A DNA stretch of 62,224 nucleotides from an uncultured Flavihumibacter sp. (GTDB lineage: Bacteria > Bacteroidota > Bacteroidia > Chitinophagales > Chitinophagaceae). The stretch lies in contig CAMLRX010000005.1 of assembly GCA_946482545.1 (NCBI GenBank), positions 1 to 62,224 of the forward strand, in the 5' to 3' direction. The notes under the pieces are model-generated. The model did not search any database and was not told the origin of the DNA. It worked only from the letters and a program-made list of their open reading frames with translations. The position numbers and the translations under genes are program-made. Of the stretch, positions 56,300 through 62,224 are shown in pieces. Every line of letters starts with the position of its first letter. The first letter of the stretch is position 1.

Positions 56300-57778
56300 A
56301 TGTTCCCGTTTCTTTCTTTCGTTAGAAAAACCTTCCTCCCTGCCTTTCTGCTTTTGCTGGCTGCATCCTGTCATAAAGACAAAGACAAGGATAACGAACC
56401 CGCTCCTGTAGCAGGCCCGGAGATCACTGCAGTTGCACCTTCACATGCGTTGAAAGGCGCATTCATCAGCATTACCGGAAAAAATTTCAGCACCACCACT
56501 CAGGGGAACGAAGTGCGGTTCTCCGGTAACAACGCCGTTGCCGATGTACTTGACGCATCCGCTACCACCCTCACGGTACGTGTACCCGAAACAGCCATCA
56601 CCGGAAAAATAACCATCACCGTAAACAACCGTACCGTTACTTCCACCCAGGACTTCGTGGTAGACGAGCCCGTTCTTGCCATTACAGAATTTCAACCGAA
56701 GCAGGGGCCATTCGGCACTACAGTCGTTATCAATGGTACTAAGTTCGGCGATGATGTAAAGGTGACCCTGAACAATGTGGAAGCCACCATCCTGGAAAAA
56801 ACGGCTGCGCAAATCCGTTTCCTGGTGCCCACCAACACCACACTGGTGAAACACAAAATCAGGATCGTATCTGATGGCGCAGCGGTTGAATCCGCCGATG
56901 AGTTCACGGTTACCGCCGCAGGACCTTACGCGCAATGGGTCAGCAAACCCGTAAACGCGGCGCCCGCCAGTATTTATACGCATGGCGTTTCATTTGTATG
57001 GCAGAACAAGATTTATTGGGGATTCACGAAATTGAGCGCCCTGCAAAATGAAGCTTCTTATATGGTGCTGGATCCCGCTGCCGCACAGCCCACCTGGACA
57101 ATTGGCAATCCGCCACCACAACCAATGGCGCCACCAACACAACAAAGCGCCATGGCCGTGGTGCACAACAATAAAGTGTATTTCGGCACCGGACTTACAC
57201 CCACAGCCAGTAACAAATGGTGGCTTTTTGATCCGGCGCAAAATACTGCGCAGCAACAACAGGACTTCCCCGTATCCATAGCGAATGGCATTGCTTTCAC
57301 GCTGAACGGGAACCTGTATGCCGGTGGTGGTGGCACCAATAAAACATTCCACCAGTTCCATCCGGGGACCAATACCTGGACCCCGACCTTCACCGGCAAC
57401 TTCCGCGAACTGACAAGGGCCACCGCTTTCGTGATCGGGAACGAAGCATTTCTTGGCCCCGCGCTCCTGGACCCAGGCGGGGAAAGAAAGTTCTTTTACC
57501 GCTGCAATGGAACATCATTGGAAGCCGTAACACCTTTACCGGTAAATGCTTCCGCGCCTGCCGTCTCCTCTTTCACCATCGGAAACAAAGGATATATTGC
57601 CCTGAACGGTCAGGTTTGGGAGTACGCACCTGGTGGCAACGGCGGCACCTGGCGCGCGGTACTGAGCCAGTCAGGTGCGCCATTGATTGCTTATACCGCA
57701 ACCGTGGTGGTGAATGGTCAGCAACAGGTACTGGGCTGGACGAATAAAGGGGAGTTGTTTGAGTTGAGGATGAATTAG
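56300..57778 (+). CDS. IPT/TIG and kelch-type surface lipoprotein, 492 aa
   Basis: Lipoprotein (lipobox AASC, Cys24, followed by HKDKDKDNE, an acidic/basic stretch that resembles a surface-export signal). Two IPT/TIG Ig-like domains (about 42-125 and 125-210; AVAPSHALKGAFISITG, FQPKQGPFGTTVVINGTKFG) precede a six-bladed kelch-like propeller (about 215-490) with Gly-Gly and Trp landmarks (YAGGGGTNKTFHQFHPG). The role is probably glycan or protein binding at the surface. It is divergent from the locus 2 sigma gene and may be part of the same regulon. Confidence 0.85.
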   Translation: MFPFLSFVRKTFLPAFLLLLAASCHKDKDKDNEPAPVAGPEITAVAPSHALKGAFISITGKNFSTTTQGNEVRFSGNNAVADVLDASATTLTVRVPETAITGKITITVNNRTVTSTQDFVVDEPVLAITEFQPKQGPFGTTVVINGTKFGDDVKVTLNNVEATILEKTAAQIRFLVPTNTTLVKHKIRIVSDGAAVESADEFTVTAAGPYAQWVSKPVNAAPASIYTHGVSFVWQNKIYWGFTKLSALQNEASYMVLDPAAAQPTWTIGNPPPQPMAPPTQQSAMAVVHNNKVYFGTGLTPTASNKWWLFDPAQNTAQQQQDFPVSIANGIAFTLNGNLYAGGGGTNKTFHQFHPGTNTWTPTFTGNFRELTRATAFVIGNEAFLGPALLDPGGERKFFYRCNGTSLEAVTPLPVNASAPAVSSFTIGNKGYIALNGQVWEYAPGGNGGTWRAVLSQSGAPLIAYTATVVVNGQQQVLGWTNKGELFELRMN

Positions 57779-57779
57779 G

Positions 57780-57925
57780 GGTGAAGCCGCGTGAGGGATT
57801 GCAACGAAAAGCCCGCAACCGCCGCCGCGAAAAATGAACTGTTTTACCTAACGGTATTTCGTTGCGGCCGGCGGGAGGACTTGCAGTGGAAAGCCCGACC
57901 CGACGAAGGAGGGACACGCCCCAAA
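57780..57925. repeat. REP-like intergenic element with two related half-units
   Basis: GGGATTGCAACGAAAAGCCC (57795 onward) and GGACTTGCAGTGGAAAGCCC (57877 onward) are related half-units, both followed by CG and A/C-rich bases. Between them, CCGCCGCCGCG and TTTCGTTGCGGCCGGCGGG can form an imperfect stem. The element fills the gap between convergent genes ending at 57778 and 57941. Such GGGATTGCA...AAGCCCG words are known from other Bacteroidota intergenic spaces in my recollection, which I cannot check here. Confidence 0.6.
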
Positions 57926-57940
57926 ATGGTCATTAAAAAA

Positions 57941-58795
57941 TTACCTGGGCGCCTTCCATTTCCAAAGGCTTTGGGCAAAGCCCTGGAATGCCTCGTTGGT
58001 AAAGTAGAAATTATTGCGAAAACGGCACATCCCCTCCAGTTGGCCGCATTGTGCTAAACTTCCGATCAGGAAACTATCCACTTTACCCTTCAGCAAATCC
58101 TTGCCGTTCGTGGCAATGCGGTACATGTATCGTGCACCGAAAGGCACTGACGTGAGCAACCAAAGGTGTTGTGTGGTGGAATCGTACCAGGCATCGGTTA
58201 CGCGTCCCTTCAGCAACAACTGGTCCGTATATTTTGCGGTGTAATACTGACCGGGCCTGGCGGGAAGGATAAACAACCTGGTGGTATCTGTTTCTTTCGT
58301 AAAAAGGAGCAATTGTCCGTTGAGGCAAATCATGGCTTCCGCATCCAGTTTCATGCGACCTTCCCTGCGTTCCGGGTATTCAAAGCTAATGGTATCGGCC
58401 ATTACGGTTTTTGCCCCTTCATTGGCAAGGGCAGCTTTTGAAACAACATAAATCTTTTTCCGGATGCGGCGTTGCAGGTTATCACCCGTATCTCCGATAT
58501 AAAAATACTGGTCGTCCTGTGCGAGACATTCCCAATCTGCATTGTAAGCGTTCTTTACCCAAACGGAACGCAGGATGGCTCCGGTGGCCGTATCTATTTT
58601 GAAAAGAAAGGGCGTATTGTCACTGTCATTGTGTGTCCAGAAACCGCCGTCCCAATACACCAGTGCCGAACTTTCCTTCAGCACATCAGGCAGGCGGTTC
58701 ACGAAAGTAATCGCAGGCGGCTTAACAGGCTGGGGCTGCGCTTGAATTGAAGTAAACAACAGGCTAAATAATATGATCAGTTTGATTTTACGCAC
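57941..58795 (-). CDS. Secreted propeller-like protein, 284 aa
   Basis: Exported protein (signal peptide ending SIQAQ) that I cannot place confidently. Strand-rich repeats such as ESSALVYWDGGFWTHNDSDN, WECLAQDDQYFYIGDTGDN and KLDAEAMICLNGQLLLFTKE resemble phytase-like or SMP-30-like propellers. The acidic pairs DSDN, GDTGDN and DAEA could bind calcium. It converges on the IPT/kelch gene with a REP-like element between. An enzymatic role is possible but not shown. Confidence 0.65.
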   Translation of the reverse strand: MRKIKLIILFSLLFTSIQAQPQPVKPPAITFVNRLPDVLKESSALVYWDGGFWTHNDSDNTPFLFKIDTATGAILRSVWVKNAYNADWECLAQDDQYFYIGDTGDNLQRRIRKKIYVVSKAALANEGAKTVMADTISFEYPERREGRMKLDAEAMICLNGQLLLFTKETDTTRLFILPARPGQYYTAKYTDQLLLKGRVTDAWYDSTTQHLWLLTSVPFGARYMYRIATNGKDLLKGKVDSFLIGSLAQCGQLEGMCRFRNNFYFTNEAFQGFAQSLWKWKAPR

Positions 58796-58908
58796 CTATA
58801 AATTTACCAAATAGAAGTATTGTTTGAAAGTCTTTGCAAATCGTTAACATGAAAAAAGTGGTAACGCTTTAAACCTTTGCCTCTTCCCCTCTTCTATCCT
58901 TTTATAAA

Positions 58909-59358
58909 ATGAATACAATGAAAAAAATATGCTTCCTCGCGGCGTTTGGTATTGCCGCTGCTTTTAGCGCCAATGCGCAAACCGATTCTGTAAAAATTAC
59001 GAAACGTGCCGAAGTAAAAAAAGAGTGGAAAAAGGAGCATGGAGATAAGATGAAGGCGAAGAAAATGGACCTGAAAGAAGAGCTCGGACTTACAGATGCA
59101 CAGGGGCAGGAAGTGAAGAAGCTGAACGAAGAATATGGGGAAAAGATGAAAGCTGTGCGTCAGAACACGAGCCTGAGTGAAGACCAGAAAAAAGAGCAGC
59201 TTAAAAGTATGAACACAGAGCGCAATGCAAAATTGAAAACCATTGTAGGCCCTGAGAAATATGCAGAGATGGAGCAGAAGCGGAAAGCGATGCGTGAAAA
59301 AGCCGGGGAGCGCATGAAGGAGCGGAAAGGCAAAAGGGCGACCGGCGCCGGAAAATAG
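58909..59358 (+). CDS. Spy/CpxP-like periplasmic protein, 149 aa
   Basis: Small exported, highly charged helical protein. The signal peptide (residues 4-24, ending SANAQ) is followed by a Lys/Glu-rich body with the helix-hairpin KEELGLTDAQGQEVKKLNEE, reminiscent of the LTxxQ motif of Spy/CpxP proteins. These are ATP-independent periplasmic chaperones or stress sensors. A second ATG three codons later (MKKICFLAA) is equally plausible. The gene is followed by a shared terminator. Confidence 0.78.
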   Translation: MNTMKKICFLAAFGIAAAFSANAQTDSVKITKRAEVKKEWKKEHGDKMKAKKMDLKEELGLTDAQGQEVKKLNEEYGEKMKAVRQNTSLSEDQKKEQLKSMNTERNAKLKTIVGPEKYAEMEQKRKAMREKAGERMKERKGKRATGAGK

Positions 59359-59382
59359 ACTGGGTTTGTTTCGTCATAGCAA

Positions 59383-59409
59383 AAGCCCCGCCATTCGTTG
59401 GCGGGGCTT
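59383..59409. terminator. Bidirectional terminator between the Spy-like gene and accC
   Basis: AAGCCCCGCC and GGCGGGGCTT form a 10-bp perfect stem with the loop ATTCGTT; it sits between stop codons at 59358 (plus) and 59416 (minus). The A-rich foot gives a U-run on the minus strand. Confidence 0.85.
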
Positions 59410-59415
59410 GTTGTA

Positions 59416-60753
59416 TTAAACCAGTTTGAATGTTTCGAGGAACTTGGTGTTGAAGTTTCCTTTCCTGAAATCTTCGTTCTGCATCAGTTGCAGGTGGAAG
59501 GGAATGGTCGTTTTCACACCTTCGATCACATATTCGCTGAGTGCGCGGTACATGGTGTTGATGGCCTCATCGCGGGTACGTGCCACGGTGATCAGTTTCC
59601 CGATCATGGAATCGTAATACGGCGGGATCACGTAACCTGCGTACACATGGGAATCAACACGTACGCCGTGTCCTCCGGGCGTGTGCAATACAGTGATTTT
59701 CCCGGGTGATGGGCGGAAATCGTTGTAGGGATCTTCGGCGTTGATGCGGCATTCGATGGCGTGCATCTGCGGCTCGTAATTCAGTCCGGATATCTTCTCT
59801 CCCATCGCGATTTTGATCTGTTCTTTGATGAGATCGAAGTTGATCACTTCTTCGGTAACGCAGTGTTCTACCTGGATACGGGTATTCATTTCCATGAAGT
59901 AGAAGTTGCGGTGCTTGTCTACGAGGAACTCGATGGTACCCACGCCTTCGTAGTTGATGGCCGAAGCTGCTTTGATGGCGGCTTCTCCCATTTTCTGACG
60001 CAGTTCAGGCGTCATAAAAGGCGAAGGGGATTCTTCCACGAGTTTCTGGTGACGGCGCTGGATGGAGCAGTCGCGTTCGCTGAGGTGGCACACGGTACCG
60101 TAGCGGTCGCCGGCCACCTGGATCTCGATGTGGCGGGGTTCTTCCACGAATTTTTCCATGTACACGCCATCGTTTTTGAACGAGGCTGCGGCTTCAGTTT
60201 TGGCGGTGGTGTATGCGCGTTCCATTTCGCTTTCCTGCCATACCACGCGCATACCCTTTCCTCCGCCACCTGCGGTGGCTTTGAGGATAACGGGATAGCC
60301 CATTTCGTTGCCGAGTTTCACGGCCTCTTCGAGGCTGCCCAGGAGGCCTTCGCTTCCGGGGATAACGGGCACACCGGCTTTGATCATGGTTTCCTTGGCG
60401 GTGATTTTATCACCCATGGAATTGATCTGGGCCGGTGTTGGTCCGATGAATTTGATATTGTGTTCGCCGCATATTTCCGCGAAGCGGGCATTTTCGGCGA
60501 GGAAACCATATCCGGGGTGCACCGCGTCGGCATTGGTGATTTCGGCGGCGGCCATGATATGGGGAATATTGAGGTAGGAATCTGCGCTTTGGGGGCGGCC
60601 GATACACACGGCTTCGTCGGCGAACTTCACGTGTAAACTGTCTTTATCGGCAGTAGAGTAAACCGCGACCGTTTTGATGCCCATTTCCCGGCAGGTCCTT
60701 ATCACACGAAGAGCAATCTCACCGCGGTTCGCAATCAGTACTTTCTTAAACAT
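59416..60753 (-). CDS. accC: Acetyl-CoA carboxylase biotin carboxylase subunit, 445 aa
   Basis: Carboxylates biotin on AccB using ATP and bicarbonate, the first step of fatty-acid synthesis, in the cytoplasm. The start [20 protein letters not shown], the ATP-grasp glycine loop [15 protein letters not shown], and the catalytic [12 protein letters not shown] and [10 protein letters not shown] motifs are all clear. Length is typical. It starts 18 bases after accB in an operon. Confidence 0.98.
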   Translation of the reverse strand: MFKKVLIANRGEIALRVIRTCREMGIKTVAVYSTADKDSLHVKFADEAVCIGRPQSADSYLNIPHIMAAAEITNADAVHPGYGFLAENARFAEICGEHNIKFIGPTPAQINSMGDKITAKETMIKAGVPVIPGSEGLLGSLEEAVKLGNEMGYPVILKATAGGGGKGMRVVWQESEMERAYTTAKTEAAASFKNDGVYMEKFVEEPRHIEIQVAGDRYGTVCHLSERDCSIQRRHQKLVEESPSPFMTPELRQKMGEAAIKAASAINYEGVGTIEFLVDKHRNFYFMEMNTRIQVEHCVTEEVINFDLIKEQIKIAMGEKISGLNYEPQMHAIECRINAEDPYNDFRPSPGKITVLHTPGGHGVRVDSHVYAGYVIPPYYDSMIGKLITVARTRDEAINTMYRALSEYVIEGVKTTIPFHLQLMQNEDFRKGNFNTKFLETFKLV

Positions 60754-60771
60754 AGTAATTGAATGTTGAGG

Positions 60772-61263
60772 TTAGGCTGGTTCAACCAGGAACAGGGGCT
60801 GGTCGTATTCTACGGGGGAAGCGTCGTCCACCAGTATTTTTACGATACGGCCTTTCACTTCGCTTTCAATTTCGTTGAAAAGCTTCATGGCTTCGATGAT
60901 GCACACCACTTTACCGGCTGCTACTTCGTCGCCAACCTGAACGAAGGAGGGTTTATCGGGTGATGGGCTGCGGTAGAAAGTACCGATCATCGGGCTCTTG
61001 ATGGTGAGCAGGTTGTCGGCCTTGGGTTCCGCCGCAACAGGGGCAGCGGGGGCGCCGGCCTGTGGAGCAGGTGCGGCAGGTGCAGGAGCGGGAGCCTGGG
61101 CAACAGGTGCGGCGTACATGGCTTGCGGCGCAGCAATCATCTGTTGAACGGGTTCTTCTTTCTGTTTGATGGTTATTTTGAATTCCTGCTCTTCGATGGT
61201 CAGTTCACCGATGTTGGACTTGTTGACAATTTTGATCAACTCCTGAATTTGTTTAAAATCCAT
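60772..61263 (-). CDS. accB: Biotin carboxyl carrier protein, 163 aa
   Basis: Carries the biotin that AccC carboxylates. The N-terminal [17 protein letters not shown] and the biotinyl domain with EAMKLFNEI (biotinyl-Lys127) are the signatures. Residues 44-79 are an Ala/Pro-rich linker. A TTG at 61272 is in frame, but the ATG at 61263 is chosen. A -7-like TATATTTT lies at 61290-61297 on the minus strand. Two AAAACCGGTT copies lie farther upstream, 42 bases apart. Confidence 0.97.
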   Translation of the reverse strand: MDFKQIQELIKIVNKSNIGELTIEEQEFKITIKQKEEPVQQMIAAPQAMYAAPVAQAPAPAPAAPAPQAGAPAAPVAAEPKADNLLTIKSPMIGTFYRSPSPDKPSFVQVGDEVAAGKVVCIIEAMKLFNEIESEVKGRIVKILVDDASPVEYDQPLFLVEPA

Positions 61264-61385
61264 GGGGTTCAATTTAGGTTGTTTGATTGAAAATATAACG
61301 GGCGGCTAAATTAGGGAAAACACCATTCAAAACGTCAAAACCGGTTGAAAATGGTCATTTTTTTGCTAGAATCGGGGGAAAACCG

Positions 61386-61426
61386 GTTAAAAAACCGAGG
61401 GCGTCGCTCCAAGCGACGCCCTCGGT
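61386..61426 (-). terminator. Terminator of efp
   Basis: A 14-bp perfect stem ACCGAGGGCGTCGC (61394-61407) with its complement at 61413-61426 and loop TCCAA is followed by a run of six T on the minus strand. It separates efp from accB, so the two are probably separate transcripts. Confidence 0.92.
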
Positions 61427-61432
61427 AAGGTA

Positions 61433-61999
61433 TTATTCTTTCACGCGTTCCACGTATTCACCGGTTTTGGTGTTCACGCGGATCAGCTCACCTTCGTTCA
61501 CGAACAGGGGCACCATAACGGTAGCGCCTGTTTCAACGGTGGCTGGTTTGAGGGTGCGGGTTGCGGTATCACCTTTCATTCCGGGTTCGGAGTAGGTGAC
61601 CAGCAGCACAATTTTATCGGGGAGCTCCACGCTCATGGGGAGGTCGGTATCGGTGTTGATCATCACGAATACTTCCTGGCCGTCTTTCAGGAACTGGGGG
61701 GCGTCCACCATGTCTTCGTTCAGTACAATCTGTTCGAAGGTTTCGTTGTCCATGAAGTTGTAACCGGAATCATCTTTATAGAGGAACTGGTAGTTTTTTT
61801 TCTCCACGCGTACGGGGAAGATGGTATCACCGCTGTTCCAGGTATGTTCGATGGTACGGGCGTTGTCCACCCCTTTCAGTTTTGCCCAAACTTTAGCGGC
61901 GGCACGGGCAGTTTTGTTCTGTCCGAATTCCACCACTGAATACAGGTTATTGTCCAGTTTCAGGATCATTCCCCTGCTGATGTCTGCTGTAGTTGCCAT
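61433..61999 (-). CDS. efp: Elongation factor P, 188 aa
   Basis: Helps ribosomes through polyproline stretches. Three EF-P domains are visible; the C-terminal part (GDTATRTLKPATVETGATV, VPLFVNEGE) is strongly conserved. The tip of the N-terminal domain, normally KPGKG with the modified Lys, here reads FGQNKTARAAAKVWAKLK, with Lys29 and Arg32 as candidates for the tip residue. The start MATTADISRGM is standard for Chitinophagaceae-type EF-P. It is immediately upstream of accBC, an order common in Bacteroidota. Confidence 0.96.
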   Translation of the reverse strand: MATTADISRGMILKLDNNLYSVVEFGQNKTARAAAKVWAKLKGVDNARTIEHTWNSGDTIFPVRVEKKNYQFLYKDDSGYNFMDNETFEQIVLNEDMVDAPQFLKDGQEVFVMINTDTDLPMSVELPDKIVLLVTYSEPGMKGDTATRTLKPATVETGATVMVPLFVNEGELIRVNTKTGEYVERVKE

Positions 62000-62021
62000 A
62001 TAGTGAAAAATGATTTGGGGG

Positions 62022-62029
62022 CAAAGGTA
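62022..62029 (-). promoter_or_regulatory. -7 element of efp
   Basis: TACCTTTG on the minus strand matches TAnnTTTG exactly and lies 22 bases before the efp start codon. No TTG box at the usual spacing is seen. Confidence 0.4.
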
Positions 62030-62089
62030 AGGGTTTTAGTTCCTTCCCCATGCCCCCGGGCAATTCAATTTTTCAGGTGTAAAACCTGT

Positions 62090-62224
62090 TTATTTTGATT
62101 TGATGATGATGACGCCGTTTTTGCCTTTGTCGCCGTATTTAGCAATGGCGGGTTCATTTTTCAGCACATCGATGGAGTCAATAGTACTCGGATTCACCTT
62201 CAGCGCATCATATTCCTTCCAAGT
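62090..62224 (-). CDS. C-terminal part of a plug-domain-containing protein (cut by window edge)
   Basis: 44 codons then TAA. The sequence DSIDVLKNEPAIAKYGDKGK followed by NGVIIIKSK is the TonB-plug signature also found at the ends of M56/BlaR1-type membrane proteins in Bacteroidota. The short distance to the stop suggests the latter rather than a full transporter, where a barrel would follow. The gene extends beyond the window. Confidence 0.7.
   Translation of the reverse strand, partial: TWKEYDALKVNPSTIDSIDVLKNEPAIAKYGDKGKNGVIIIKSK

Noticed and set aside
59761..60636. 291-codon open frame on the plus strand opposite accC
   Set aside because: Antisense to a highly conserved gene; composition rich in His, Phe and Gly as expected for a reverse frame.

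Overview
The window looks like chromosomal DNA of a Bacteroidota species, most likely a member of the Chitinophagaceae. The grounds are two SusC/SusD outer-membrane uptake loci each headed by an ECF sigma factor and a FecR anti-sigma factor, two proteins with type IX secretion (T9SS) C-terminal sorting domains, many lipoproteins with charged residues after the lipid cysteine, absence of Shine-Dalgarno sequences, SusC proteins with long N-terminal extensions before the signal peptide, and a LigD/Ku end-joining pair. No rRNA, tRNA, CRISPR array, transposase or integrase gene was seen.

Layout. 1-2.8 kb: tail of an unidentified gene, a facing pair of repeat arrays around a 22-bp hairpin, and a GAF-domain protein. 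2.9-8.1 kb: YCII-like protein, ligD-ku (overlapping), a class I amidotransferase and a DUF202 membrane protein. 8.4-17.5 kb: a Tat-exported Gfo/Idh/MocA oxidoreductase, a soluble five-PAS histidine kinase, a DUF892 ferritin-like protein, an M23 lipoprotein, an unknown protein, an SDR and a Crp/Fnr regulator. 17.5-20.0 kb: GH127 beta-L-arabinofuranosidase. 20.4-32.0 kb (minus strand, read right to left): locus 1 = ECF sigma, FecR, SusC, SusD, large TlpA-like protein, S9 peptidase. 32.4-43.5 kb: a giant T9SS propeller/discoidin protein, a GH39-GH51 pair and a second T9SS protein. 43.5-56.2 kb (minus strand): locus 2 = ECF sigma, FecR, SusC, SusD, DUF4843 lipoprotein, PKD-like lipoprotein, a second large TlpA-like protein, and an alpha/beta hydrolase. 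56.3-62.2 kb: IPT/kelch lipoprotein, a propeller-like protein, a Spy-like protein, accC, accB, efp and the tail of a plug-like protein.

How the genes fit together. Locus 1 and locus 2 have the same architecture: a surface-signalling regulator pair, a TonB-dependent transporter with an STN signalling domain, its SusD lid, and a periplasmic-type thioredoxin protein of about 665 residues with a very long N-terminal part. The two thioredoxin proteins are collinear paralogues (CxxC at residues 541 and 543). The GH127 and GH51 genes, 20 kb apart, share an 18-of-20-bp motif just upstream of their start codons, which suggests joint control of arabinose-polymer degradation.

The most unusual non-coding feature is a family of eight multi-unit arrays built from short CGCAAAG/GACGC words. 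They lie only between genes, often begin within a few bases of a stop codon, and point toward an intergenic hairpin or toward each other. One array lies just upstream of an ECF sigma gene that has no ATG, GTG or TTG at its expected start.
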